In this document: positions 45,580-54,228 of the stretch, piece after piece | Numbering within the stretch: position 1 is the first letter of the stretch | Layout: every line of letters begins with the position of its first letter | DNA from: JAAYTL01 sp031460505 | Lineage (GTDB): Bacteria > Bacillota > Clostridia > Tissierellales > Tissierellaceae | Length of the DNA stretch: 64,000 nucleotides | Assembly (NCBI GenBank): GCA_031460505.1 | Contig: JAVKTT010000002.1 | Span: 1-64,000, forward strand | Direction of reading: 5' to 3' | Program-made: the position numbers and the translations under genes | Notes under the pieces: model-generated | Told to the model about the DNA's origin: nothing | The model's database searches: none | The model's input: only the letters and a program-made list of their open reading frames with translations

Positions 45580-46684
45580 GAAAGACTTAACAGTTGTTTT
45601 ATTGATGACTGCATTATCTTTAGGGTTTATATTTATTTTTGCAGGACCTACAAACAGTGTCACAAGTTATAAGATATTAGTTGCAACTGATGAAGTCTCT
45701 CCTTCATACAATAGATTTATGGAAGAATTGAGAAAAAATAAGAGTTTCAACTACGAAGAAGCTAATTATGAAACTGCCAAGGCTGAAGTTGAAGAAGGCA
45801 AGGTATTGGCGGGGATATATTATAAAGATGATGAAATTAGTATCATGAAGACAAAAGATGATGTAAATGTTGTAATATTGGAGAATTTAACTATTAATAC
45901 TTTGTTTAATATCAAGTCATCTTCAATGATTGCTAAAGAGGTTGTAGGATATCTAAACGAAATAAAAGCTATAGACACTGATGTTTCTGAAAAATATATA
46001 TATGAAGATCTTATGGAATCAATAAAAAACAGAAAATCAATGGTTGTATCTAGAGGTTTCAATGATAATGATGATGTGTATGCGTTTGATGGCTTTAAAC
46101 ATATAACCATAGGAATGATACTGTTTATGTCAATGTACTCCATAATTTTTGGTATAGGCTCTATATTGGAAGATAAGCAGTATAATACATGGAATAAGAT
46201 TGTGATATCTCCACTTACTAAAGCAGACATACTTGGAGGTAATTTTGTAGCAGCGTTTATGGTAGGTGCAGGACAGATATTACTTCTTATGTTTCTGACT
46301 AAATATTTGATGGGTATGGATTGGGGTCCTAGCAACAAATTTATATGGGTAGTTACCATTGGTTTATTATTTGTCATGACAACAACTTGTTTAGGATTAT
46401 TATTAGCTGGAGTTGTTAAAACACATAGTCAACTTTCTTCTCTAACTCCAATACTTTTAACAAGTACATCTATGCTTGGAGGAGCCATGTGGCCATTAGA
46501 GATAGTTCAATCAAAATTCATAAGACTATTAGCAAATATTACACCACAAAAATGGGCAATAGAAGCCATGGAACAGATCGTGATCTATAACGGAAATATA
46601 TCTGATGTTCTTCCAAGTATGGGAGTATTATTATTAATGAGCATTATATTTTTCTCTATCGGAGTCAGATTAGTGAAGGCTTAA
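45542..46684 (+). CDS. ABC-2 type exporter permease 2
   Basis: 380 aa, same layout as permease 1: helix at about 20-38, outer domain (about 40-180), five C-terminal helices (GMILFMSMYSIIFGIG onwards). The ATG at 45542 follows GGGAGGGA inside the 3' end of permease 1, giving a 38-base overlap. The two permeases are related but not close duplicates and should act as a heterodimer with the ATPase at 43278. Confidence 0.9.
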   Translation: MSSILLLKLLQLKKDLTVVLLMTALSLGFIFIFAGPTNSVTSYKILVATDEVSPSYNRFMEELRKNKSFNYEEANYETAKAEVEEGKVLAGIYYKDDEISIMKTKDDVNVVILENLTINTLFNIKSSSMIAKEVVGYLNEIKAIDTDVSEKYIYEDLMESIKNRKSMVVSRGFNDNDDVYAFDGFKHITIGMILFMSMYSIIFGIGSILEDKQYNTWNKIVISPLTKADILGGNFVAAFMVGAGQILLLMFLTKYLMGMDWGPSNKFIWVVTIGLLFVMTTTCLGLLLAGVVKTHSQLSSLTPILLTSTSMLGGAMWPLEIVQSKFIRLLANITPQKWAIEAMEQIVIYNGNISDVLPSMGVLLLMSIIFFSIGVRLVKA

Positions 46685-46691
46685 ATTTTAT

Positions 46692-46720
46692 TTGACAAAT
46701 ACAATTTTATAAACTATAAT
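46692..46720 (+). promoter_or_regulatory. Sigma-A promoter of the aspS T-box leader
   Basis: Perfect consensus: TTGACA (46692-46697), 17-base spacer, TATAAT (46715-46720). It begins 8 bases after the preceding stop codon. Confidence 0.92.
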
Positions 46721-46734
46721 TTATGAAAATAGAT

Positions 46735-46960
46735 ATATTAACTATGAAAAGGAAGGCGTTAAACACTTAAGTTTTAGAGAGTCGGTGTTGGTGGGAATCC
46801 GATACTTAAATTTAACGATTGACACCTTGGAGTTAACAATCTGAAAAGGTTGTTCGCGAGATTCGCGTTAAAATTTTGAGTGAGGAATACCTAATTAGGG
46901 TGGTACCGCGAGCTAACCTCTCGTCCCTGAATATCAGAGATGAGGGGTTTATTTTATTTT
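46735..46960 (+). promoter_or_regulatory. T-box leader with Asp specifier (aspS)
   Basis: A T-box riboswitch. The T-box sequence AGGGTGGTACCGCG is at 46897-46910. Stem I includes AGAGAGTCGG and GGTGGGAATCC, and in its 3' strand the specifier GAC (46821-46823, followed by A) matches an aspartate codon. The terminator arms (46915 onwards, with 46941-46949) precede a T-rich run to 46960. Uncharged tRNA-Asp should stabilise the antiterminator and allow aspS expression. Confidence 0.93.
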
Positions 46961-46978
46961 ATTTAGGAGGGAATATAT

Positions 46979-48766
46979 ATGGGAGAAACAATGGGTAATC
47001 TAAGAAGGACTAATATGTGTGGAGAGCTTAGACCAAGTGATGCAGCTAAAGAAGTAGTATTGATGGGCTGGGTTCAAAGAGAGAGAAACCTTGGTTCATT
47101 GATATTCGTAGACATAAGAGACACTACTGGTATTACACAGATTGTATTTGATGATACTATTTCAGATGATATATTTAAAAAAGCAGAAAAGATAAGATCT
47201 GAGTATGTTATAGCAGTTAAGGGAGTTGTAAGACTAAGACAATCTATAAATAATGAGATCCCTACAGGTGAAATTGAAGTTTTAGCTAGTGAACTTAAGA
47301 TATTAGATGAGTCAGAAACTCCACCTATATATATTAAGGATGATGATAATGTATCTGAATCTATGAGATTAAAATATAGATATCTGGATTTAAGAAAACC
47401 ATTTATGCAATCAAATCTTAAACTAAGAGCAAAGGCAGCTAAAGTTGTAAGGGATTTCTTCTATGAAAATAATTTTATAGAGGTAGAGACACCAGTACTA
47501 ACAAAACCAACTCCTGAAGGCGCAAGGGATTATCTTGTACCAAGCAGGGTTAACCCAGGAGAGTTTTATGCTCTACCACAATCACCTCAGATTCTAAAAC
47601 AACTACTAATGGTTTCGGGTATGGATAGATACTACCAAATAGTAAAATGCTTCAGAGATGAAGATTTAAGGGCCAATAGACAACCTGAGTTTACTCAGAT
47701 TGACGTTGAGATGTCCTTTGTTGATGTCGAAGATGTAATAAGTATTAATGAAAAATTTCTTTATACTTTATTTAAGGAATTAAAAGGAGTAGAAATAGAA
47801 TTACCAATAAAAAGAATGACATATAAAGAAGCCATGAGAAGATTTGGTGTAGATAAGCCTGATTTAAGATTTGGTTTTGAGTTAGTTGACATTTCTGAAG
47901 TTGCAGCTAAATGTGAATTCAAAGTATTCTCATCTACCATTGAAAATGGAGGAGCAGTAATGGGAATCAATATTAAAGGTCATGGTAATGAATTTACTAG
48001 AAAGGATATTACAAGCCTTGAGGAATATGCTAAGACTTATGGTGCAAAAGGTTTAGCTTGGATTAAGATTACTGATGAGGGAATCACTTCTCCAATTGCA
48101 AAGTTCCTTAAAGAAGACGAAATTAATGAGATATTAAGTAAGATGGATGGGCAAGTAGGAGACTTACTTCTATTTGTAGCTGATAAACTTAATGTTGTAT
48201 TTGATAGCCTTGGTAACTTAAGAAATGAAGTTGCAAAAAGACTAAACATTATAGATAAAGATGACTTAAAACTTGTTTGGATTACAGAATTCCCATTATT
48301 TGAATATGATGAAGAAGAAGAAAGATATGTAGCTAAACATCATCCATTCACTTCTCCAATGGATGAAGATATTCATTTACTTGAAAGTGCACCTGAATCT
48401 GTTAGGGCTAGAGCATATGATATTGTAATCAATGGAGATGAAATGGGTGGAGGAAGTATCCGTATCAACAATTCAGATTTACAAAGTAGAATGTTTAAAG
48501 CTTTAGGATTTAGTGAAGAAGAAGCTCAAGATAAATTTGGATTTTTACTTGAAGCTTTTAAATATGGTACACCACCACATGGTGGAATTGCATACGGTTT
48601 GGATAGGCTAATAATGACATTAACAAATAGCTCCAATATTAGAGATGTCATAGCATTTCCAAAGACTCAATCTGCAACTTGTTTATTAACTGATGCACCG
48701 ACGGCTGTATCTGAAGCTCAACTAAAAGAAGCTCATGTAAAGGTGGATTTGGAAAAACATGAATAG
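46979..48766 (+). CDS. aspS: Aspartyl-tRNA synthetase
   Basis: 595 aa, bacterial-type class II synthetase. OB-fold anticodon-binding domain (about 5-110, VLMGWVQRERNLG), catalytic motifs FRDEDLRANRQPEFTQIDVEMSF (motif 2; cited by FRDEDLRANRQPEFTQ) and YGLDRLIM (motif 3), and the bacterial GAD insertion (about 295-420). ATG at 46979 follows AGGAGGG by 6 bases; a second ATG 12 bases on is possible. Regulation is by the Asp T-box. The stop overlaps the next gene by 8 bases. Confidence 0.97.
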   Translation: MGETMGNLRRTNMCGELRPSDAAKEVVLMGWVQRERNLGSLIFVDIRDTTGITQIVFDDTISDDIFKKAEKIRSEYVIAVKGVVRLRQSINNEIPTGEIEVLASELKILDESETPPIYIKDDDNVSESMRLKYRYLDLRKPFMQSNLKLRAKAAKVVRDFFYENNFIEVETPVLTKPTPEGARDYLVPSRVNPGEFYALPQSPQILKQLLMVSGMDRYYQIVKCFRDEDLRANRQPEFTQIDVEMSFVDVEDVISINEKFLYTLFKELKGVEIELPIKRMTYKEAMRRFGVDKPDLRFGFELVDISEVAAKCEFKVFSSTIENGGAVMGINIKGHGNEFTRKDITSLEEYAKTYGAKGLAWIKITDEGITSPIAKFLKEDEINEILSKMDGQVGDLLLFVADKLNVVFDSLGNLRNEVAKRLNIIDKDDLKLVWITEFPLFEYDEEEERYVAKHHPFTSPMDEDIHLLESAPESVRARAYDIVINGDEMGGGSIRINNSDLQSRMFKALGFSEEEAQDKFGFLLEAFKYGTPPHGGIAYGLDRLIMTLTNSSNIRDVIAFPKTQSATCLLTDAPTAVSEAQLKEAHVKVDLEKHE

Positions 48767-49472
48767 GATTTTTGAAAGAACAGAATATGTTATTGGAAAA
48801 GAGAGTATGAAAATACTCTCTAACTCTGCTGTAGCAATATTTGGCGTAGGTGGTGTTGGTTCATTTGCAGCAGAAGCTTTAACAAGAGCCGGAATTGGTA
48901 AACTTATTTTGATAGATTATGATATAATAGATATTACAAATATTAATAGACAAATTCATGCTACTACAAAGACAGTAGGAAAACCAAAAATTGATGTTAT
49001 GAAAGATAGACTGTTAGATATTAATCCTGATTTAGAGATAGTTCTTTATCAAGAGAAGTATAATCTAGATACAAAAGGGTATCTATTGAGTAAAGAATAT
49101 GATTATGTCATAGACTCTATCGATATGGTATCATCAAAAATAGACCTTATTGTAACATCTAAGTCTATGGGAATTCCAATAATTAGTGCTATGGGTGCAG
49201 GAAACAAGATGTCGCCAACTAACTTTAAGGTTGGGGATATCTATGAAACTAATATTTGTCCTTTGGCTAAAGTTATGAGAAGGGAACTTAGAAAAAGAGA
49301 TATAAAAGACTTAAAAGTAGTATGGTCAGATGAAGTTCCCCAAAAGGTTAACTTAGAATCCGAGGCTTTAAGAAAGGCTGTACCAGGGAGTGTATCTTTT
49401 GTACCTTCAGTTGTTGGGCTGATAATTGCTTCGGAAGTCGTAAAAGATTTAATTCGGTGGGAGGTGTCATAA
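48759..49472 (+). CDS. tcdA: tRNA threonylcarbamoyladenosine dehydratase (ThiF/TcdA family)
   Basis: 237 aa, E1-like adenylating enzyme. The nucleotide loop FGVGGVGSFAAEAL (about 29-42), DYDIIDITNINRQ (about 54-66) and AMGAGNKMSPT (about 147-157) fit the TcdA/CsdL group, which cyclises t6A to ct6A in tRNA decoding ANN codons. It overlaps aspS by 8 bases with the binding site in the aspS 3' end. Other ThiF-type functions are possible, but the length and motifs favour TcdA. Confidence 0.88.
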   Translation: MNRIFERTEYVIGKESMKILSNSAVAIFGVGGVGSFAAEALTRAGIGKLILIDYDIIDITNINRQIHATTKTVGKPKIDVMKDRLLDINPDLEIVLYQEKYNLDTKGYLLSKEYDYVIDSIDMVSSKIDLIVTSKSMGIPIISAMGAGNKMSPTNFKVGDIYETNICPLAKVMRRELRKRDIKDLKVVWSDEVPQKVNLESEALRKAVPGSVSFVPSVVGLIIASEVVKDLIRWEVS

Positions 49473-49903
49473 TGGAACAAGTAGGTATTGTAAAAGAAGT
49501 TAAAGGTAATGATGTAGTATTAGAAGTGCGTAGAGTATCAGCTTGTGGCACTAATTGTGGTTCTTGTTCTGCAAGTTGCGAAGTAGCTCCACATTTTGTA
49601 ACTATTAATAATAAAGTTAATGCAAAGCTAGGTGACATGGTTGAAATCAAAGGTGAAACTAAGAAAATTTTAAAATATACATTTATTATATATATAGTAC
49701 CATTGGTATTTTTAATCCTAGGAATTGCACTTGGGAATCAATATTTCCAATCAAGAGGCTTTGAGAATTATGAAGTATTAAGCTTTTTAGCAGGCATATT
49801 TTCTTTAGTGATTTCTTTTTTAGTATTAAAACTAATAGATAATAATGTAGCTAAAAATAATGAAGTGGTTCTCTCTATTTCAAGGATCATATCCAAAAAA
49901 TAA
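49472..49903 (+). CDS. SoxR-reducing system protein RseC family
   Basis: 143 aa. An N-terminal domain with the cysteine cluster CGTNCGSCSASC (about 20-31) is followed by two membrane helices (about 68-88 and 95-118), the RseC/MucC layout linked to Rnf-type electron transfer and iron-sulfur repair. The ATG at 49472 overlaps the tcdA stop by one base and follows GGGAGGTG. The next gene is a CsoR-family repressor with cysteine sensors, so a redox or sulfur link is possible. Confidence 0.87.
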   Translation: MEQVGIVKEVKGNDVVLEVRRVSACGTNCGSCSASCEVAPHFVTINNKVNAKLGDMVEIKGETKKILKYTFIIYIVPLVFLILGIALGNQYFQSRGFENYEVLSFLAGIFSLVISFLVLKLIDNNVAKNNEVVLSISRIISKK

Positions 49904-49910
49904 AAGCATC

Positions 49911-49922
49911 TGATTATAATCA
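49911..49922. promoter_or_regulatory. Palindrome upstream of the CsoR-family gene
   Basis: Perfect 12-base palindrome TGATTATAATCA, 21 bases before the start codon. It lacks the G/C-rich tracts of a CsoR operator. Possible operator. Confidence 0.35.
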
Positions 49923-49942
49923 TTTGTGTAAGGAGTGAAAAC

Positions 49943-50209
49943 TTGGAGGATAAAACTAAGGTAATAACTAGGTTAAGAAGAATAGAAGGCCAAATTAAGG
50001 GTATACAGAAAATGGTTGAAGAGGAAAAATTTTGTGGTGACATTCTAATACAAATCGCAGCTGCGAGATCAGCATTAAATAATGCAGGTGGATTGATTTT
50101 AGAAAACTATATGAAAAATTGTATACAAAATTATTTAGATGGGTCCTCTGAGGAAGAAGACATAGCTAAACTAATTGATATACTTCTTAAATATTCAAAA
50201 CAAAACTAA
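49943..50209 (+). CDS. CsoR/FrmR/RcnR-family repressor lacking the copper-binding histidine
   Basis: 88 aa all-helical repressor of the DUF156 family. RLRRIEGQIKGIQKM (10-24) is the DNA-binding helix hallmark. Sensor cysteines are at 31 (KFCGD) and 60 (MKNCI), but the histidine four residues before the second cysteine in copper sensors (CsoR) is Tyr56. The two-cysteine, no-histidine pattern with numbering 31/60 is that of persulfide sensor CstR. Start is TTG at 49943 after AAGGAGTG. No sulfur-transferase or copper pump gene is adjacent, so its target is unknown. Confidence 0.88.
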   Translation: MEDKTKVITRLRRIEGQIKGIQKMVEEEKFCGDILIQIAAARSALNNAGGLILENYMKNCIQNYLDGSSEEEDIAKLIDILLKYSKQN

Positions 50210-50658
50210 CTATGCTTCTTTTTAATAAACCTAAGTGATTTTGAGAAAATAGTTGAGACTATTATTCCAATAGCTATAGCAGCAGCTACGAATAAGGTTT
50301 CTGTTCCGACTATAACTGCTCTATTATAATCGTTCTGAACTAAATACAACATTGTATAATACATGCCAGCACCAGGTACCAAGGATACTATTCCAGGGGT
50401 AATAAATACTGTTGCTGGTTTTTTCATTTTTACAGCTAAAAACTCACCTAATATACCTACTAGTAAAGCTCCTAAAAATGTGCCTAATATCTTATTGTTA
50501 AAACTATGTAATACTATATAATATAATACCCAAGATAATCCTCCAGCCACTCCTGAAGCTAACACTGAATCCATTGGAGCATAAAAATACACAGCGAATC
50601 CTATAGTTGCAAAAAAACCTAATACTAGTTGATACAATAATTCAAAACCATATTTCAT
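50206..50658 (-). CDS. ThrE-type threonine/serine exporter, small subunit (YjjB-like)
   Basis: 150 aa, four to five membrane helices. GFFATIGFAVYF, FLGALLVGILGEFLAVKMKKPATVF and TPGIVSLVPGAGMYYTML are typical of the ThrE_2/DUF3815 half. It pairs with the DUF1212 half encoded upstream, 16 bases away, to form a split ThrE exporter of threonine, serine or other small metabolites. Its end overlaps the end of the CsoR-family gene by 4 bases (convergent). Confidence 0.88.
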   Translation of the reverse strand: MKYGFELLYQLVLGFFATIGFAVYFYAPMDSVLASGVAGGLSWVLYYIVLHSFNNKILGTFLGALLVGILGEFLAVKMKKPATVFITPGIVSLVPGAGMYYTMLYLVQNDYNRAVIVGTETLFVAAAIAIGIIVSTIFSKSLRFIKKKHS

Positions 50659-50674
50659 CTCTATAGTCCACCTT

Positions 50675-51451
50675 TCACATATATATAGACAGTACTACGC
50701 CTACGCCAAAGGCAATAGCTAAAGCAGAAAAAATTGCTTCCATACCTTTTGATAGGCCTGATAAAGAATCACCACTCATAGTATCTCTAATTGCATTTGT
50801 AGTGGCTACTCCTGGAACAAGATACATAATTGATCCTATAATTATCTTATCTAAATTACTACCCAATCCTATTTTTATAGAAATACTAGCAAATAAGGAA
50901 GCTAGAAATGCTCCTAGAAAATTATCTATAAAAAAAGTAAGTTTAAATTCATTTGTTATATTCATTATAGTAATAACTAAGTAGCTCGCAATAAAGCTAG
51001 CAACAAAGTCTCTAATGTTTCCTCCAAACATTAGAGTGAAAAATGCAGCAGAAGCAGCACCAAATATTGCTTTGTACATTTTCTTGTGGGTTTTCATTTT
51101 ATTGATTGTTTCAATTGTTCTCAAACTATCATCTAAAGAAATGTTTGTACATACGAACTTTCTAGAGAATTTATTTATTTCACTTATTTTTTTTAAGTTT
51201 ATGGAAACGTTTCTAACTCTCTTAAAATTAACGTAAGATTGATTTTCGTGTTCAAATGTTAGAAAGATCCCAGTTTGAGTTACGAATGAATTCACATTAT
51301 AAATATTATTTCTAGACTTACAAATCCTCTCCATAGTATCCTCAACCCTATAAGCTTCAGCACCGTTTTTTAGTAAAGTCTCTCCAGTGCTAATGGCTAA
51401 ATTCATAAGCTTTTTCACTTCATCTGTATTCTTTATTGTGAAATGATTCAT
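50675..51451 (-). CDS. ThrE-type threonine/serine exporter, large subunit (DUF1212, YjjP-like)
   Basis: 258 aa. The soluble N-terminal part (about 1-125) has the family motif TLLKNGAEAYRVEDTMERI (cited by LLKNGAEAYRVEDTM) and is followed by five membrane helices. LVPGVATTNAIRDTMSGD in the C-terminal half is the DUF1212 signature. The start is ATG on the minus strand with its first base at 51451, preceded by GGGGTG; a GTG at 51460 is inside that site. Divergent from glyA, a serine-using enzyme, which is in keeping with a serine/threonine exporter. Confidence 0.88.
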   Translation of the reverse strand: MNHFTIKNTDEVKKLMNLAISTGETLLKNGAEAYRVEDTMERICKSRNNIYNVNSFVTQTGIFLTFEHENQSYVNFKRVRNVSINLKKISEINKFSRKFVCTNISLDDSLRTIETINKMKTHKKMYKAIFGAASAAFFTLMFGGNIRDFVASFIASYLVITIMNITNEFKLTFFIDNFLGAFLASLFASISIKIGLGSNLDKIIIGSIMYLVPGVATTNAIRDTMSGDSLSGLSKGMEAIFSALAIAFGVGVVLSIYM

Positions 51452-51487
51452 ATTTTGCACCCCAATTAGTTAATAATATTGTAAATA

Positions 51488-51496
51488 TGGTATAAT
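51488..51496 (+). promoter_or_regulatory. Extended -10 promoter of glyA
   Basis: TGGTATAAT, with TATAAT at 51491-51496, without a good -35. It gives a leader of about 95 bases in which no riboswitch was recognised. Confidence 0.55.
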
Positions 51497-51596
51497 ATAT
51501 ATATAATTAAATTAATTGTACTGATTATATTTTATTATTTTTTAGGTTTTAGTCAAACATCATAAACTATTATAATATGAAAAGGGGAAGATGTAC

Positions 51597-52826
51597 ATGA
51601 ATTTTGATCATATTGCAAAAAATGACCCTGCTATGATGGAGATCATTCAAAAAGAAATCGATAGACAACAAAATCATATTGAATTAATTGCTTCAGAAAA
51701 CTTTGTTAGTGAACAAGTTATGGAAGCGATGGGCAGTCAATTAACTAATAAGTATGCAGAAGGATATCCTGGAAAAAGATATTATGGAGGATGTGAGGTT
51801 GTTGATTTAGCTGAGCAATTGGCAATTGATAGATTAAAGAAAATATTTAACGCTGAACATGCTAATGTGCAGCCTCATTCAGGTGCCAATGCAAACCTTG
51901 GTGTTTACTTTGCAATTCTTAAGCCAGGTGATAAAGTTCTTGGAATGAACTTGTCCCAAGGTGGACACTTGACACATGGTAGTCCGGTAAATATATCAGG
52001 TACTTACTATAATTTTGTTGAATATGGCGTTGACAAAGAAACAGAAACAATTGACTATGATAAGGTAAGAGAGATTGCTGTAAAAGAAGAACCTAAATTA
52101 ATTGTAGCTGGTGCTAGTGCATATCCAAGAGAAATTGACTTTAAAAAATTTAAAGAGATAGCAGATGAAGTAGGTGCGTATCTTATGGTTGATATGGCAC
52201 ATATTGCAGGCCTTGTAGCTGCAGACTTACACCCTAGTCCAGTACCATATGCAGACTTTGTAACTACAACTACGCATAAAACTTTAAGGGGACCAAGAGG
52301 TGGAGCGATCCTGTGCAAAGCGGAATATGCTAAAATCATAGATAAAGCAATATTTCCAGGAATCCAAGGCGGACCATTGATGCATATAATAGCTGCTAAA
52401 GCGGTATCATTTAAAGAAGCACTAACTGATGAATTTAAAGAATATCAAAAGCAAATAATACTTAATGCTAGCGTATTGGCTGATGAACTTATCAATAATG
52501 GATTTAGATTAGTTTCTGGTGGCACAGACAACCATTTGATATTGATAGATCTTAGAGGTAAAGGTTTAACCGGTAAAAAAGCTGAAGCGCTTCTAGATGA
52601 AATAGGAGTTGCTACTAATAAGAATACTATACCTTTTGATCCAGAGTCCCCATTTACTACAAGTGGTATAAGAATTGGAACTCCTGCTGTAACCACAAGA
52701 GGTATGAAGGAAGAAGAAATGAAGGAAATAGCTGAAATAATCACCCTAGCATTAGATGAAAATAATGATAGAGAATCTATTAAAGATAAAGTATCTAAAC
52801 TATGTGATAGATTTCCACTATATTAA
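51597..52826 (+). CDS. glyA: Serine hydroxymethyltransferase
   Basis: 409 aa PLP enzyme interconverting serine and glycine with tetrahydrofolate. IELIASENFVS (about 25-35), NKYAEGYPGKRYYGG (about 50-64), HIAGLVAADLHPSP and the PLP-lysine segment VTTTTHKTLRGPRGG (about 222-236) are conserved. ATG 51597 gives the usual N-terminus; ATG 51591 is closer to the binding site AGGGGA but adds only two residues. Followed by a hairpin, then DUF512. Confidence 0.97.
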   Translation: MNFDHIAKNDPAMMEIIQKEIDRQQNHIELIASENFVSEQVMEAMGSQLTNKYAEGYPGKRYYGGCEVVDLAEQLAIDRLKKIFNAEHANVQPHSGANANLGVYFAILKPGDKVLGMNLSQGGHLTHGSPVNISGTYYNFVEYGVDKETETIDYDKVREIAVKEEPKLIVAGASAYPREIDFKKFKEIADEVGAYLMVDMAHIAGLVAADLHPSPVPYADFVTTTTHKTLRGPRGGAILCKAEYAKIIDKAIFPGIQGGPLMHIIAAKAVSFKEALTDEFKEYQKQIILNASVLADELINNGFRLVSGGTDNHLILIDLRGKGLTGKKAEALLDEIGVATNKNTIPFDPESPFTTSGIRIGTPAVTTRGMKEEEMKEIAEIITLALDENNDRESIKDKVSKLCDRFPLY

Positions 52827-52835
52827 TTCAAATAT

Positions 52836-52856
52836 GCCTACAGAATTTCTGTAGGC
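52836..52856 (+). terminator. Hairpin terminator after glyA
   Basis: Perfect 9-bp stem (52836-52844 with 52848-52856), 3-base loop. The following sequence is only moderately T-rich, so it may be leaky. Confidence 0.65.
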
Positions 52857-52893
52857 TACACATTTTAAAAAGTTATAAAAAGGTGGAAGATTG

Positions 52894-54228
52894 ATGGAAT
52901 TAAGGAATTTTAGTGAATCAAGAAATATAATTGAAGAAGTAGTAATGGGTAGTATAGCTGAAGAGTTGGAAATAGAGCCTGGCGATATATTATTAAGCAT
53001 AAATAATACTAGTGTCAAGGACATAATTGATTATAAATATTTGGTTTCTGATGATTATATTTTATTGGAAGTTGAGAAACCAAATGGTGAAGTTTGGGAA
53101 TATGAGATTGAAAAGGATTATGATGAGGATTTAGGTATAGTATTTACTAATCCATTAATAGACAAAGCAAAATCATGCAGAAATAAATGCATCTTCTGCT
53201 TTATTGATCAATTACCACCAAATATGAGAGAGACTTTATATTTTAAAGATGATGATTCTAGATTATCATTTTTACAAGGGAATTTCATTACATTAACGAA
53301 TATGAGTGATAGTGAAATAGAAAGAATTATTAAGTATAGGCTAAGTCCAATCAATATTAGTGTTCATACTACTAATCCTGAACTAAGAATAAAAATGTTA
53401 AATAACAAGAATGCTGGTAAAATTTATGATATAATGAAAAGGTTTCATGAAGCTAAATTAGAAGTCAATTGCCAAATAGTTTTGGTTCCAGGAGTCAATG
53501 ATGGTAAGGAGTTAGAAAGAACTCTATCTGATTTATCAAATCTATATCCATCAGTTGAATCAGTAGCTGTTGTACCAGTTGGATTAACAAAGTATAGAGA
53601 CAAACTGGAAGAAGTAGATCCTTATAATAAGGAATCAGCTACTGAACTATTAGATCTTTTGGAAGGACTACAAACTAACTTTTTAGAAACTTTAGGAACT
53701 AGATTTGTGTTTCCATCTGATGAATTCTTTGCATTGGCTAAAAGAGAAGTACCAATATATGATGCCTATGAAGGGTTTCCTCAATTGGAGAATGGAGTTG
53801 GACTTATGAGATTGTTTCAACATGAAATCCAAGCTGAGCTAGTTAAACTAAAGGATGTACCTAAAGTAAATAAAAAATACATTGTAGCAACTGGGACATT
53901 GGCCTATGACTATATTGTTCAGATGTTTACAATAATTCAAGATAATATACCTGGTCTACAGATTGAAGTGGTACCTATAATAAATAATTTCTTTGGAAAT
54001 AAAATTACAGTATCAGGTCTAATTACAGGGAGTGACTTGATTTCTCAATTGAAAGGAAAGTCAGTTGACAAGATAATTATACCTATATCCATGATGAAAT
54101 CGGGTGAAGAAATATTCTTGGATAACGTAACTGTAGATGAATTGTCAGAAGAGCTAGGTATAGAAGTAATTGTTTCTAAAGTTTCAGGAAAAGATATTAT
54201 AAGTAAATTGATTTTAGGGGTGAATTAA
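52894..54228 (+). CDS. DUF512 family radical SAM-like protein with PDZ domain
   Basis: 444 aa. A PDZ-like N-terminal region (about 10-75, VVMGSIAEELEIEPGDILLSI cited by IEPGDILLSI) is followed by a radical SAM-type region with KSCRNKCIFCFIDQLP (Cx3Cx2C, about 90-105) and the DUF512 C-terminal domain (about 215-420). The family, TIGR03279-like, is of unknown function and regularly placed directly before der in Firmicutes, as here (1-base overlap). ATG 52894 follows AGGTGG. Confidence 0.88.
   Translation: MELRNFSESRNIIEEVVMGSIAEELEIEPGDILLSINNTSVKDIIDYKYLVSDDYILLEVEKPNGEVWEYEIEKDYDEDLGIVFTNPLIDKAKSCRNKCIFCFIDQLPPNMRETLYFKDDDSRLSFLQGNFITLTNMSDSEIERIIKYRLSPINISVHTTNPELRIKMLNNKNAGKIYDIMKRFHEAKLEVNCQIVLVPGVNDGKELERTLSDLSNLYPSVESVAVVPVGLTKYRDKLEEVDPYNKESATELLDLLEGLQTNFLETLGTRFVFPSDEFFALAKREVPIYDAYEGFPQLENGVGLMRLFQHEIQAELVKLKDVPKVNKKYIVATGTLAYDYIVQMFTIIQDNIPGLQIEVVPIINNFFGNKITVSGLITGSDLISQLKGKSVDKIIIPISMMKSGEEIFLDNVTVDELSEELGIEVIVSKVSGKDIISKLILGVN

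Noticed and set aside
45820..46377. 185-aa minus-strand open frame inside ABC permease 2
   Set aside because: Shadow of a real gene, without ribosome-binding site or recognisable domain.
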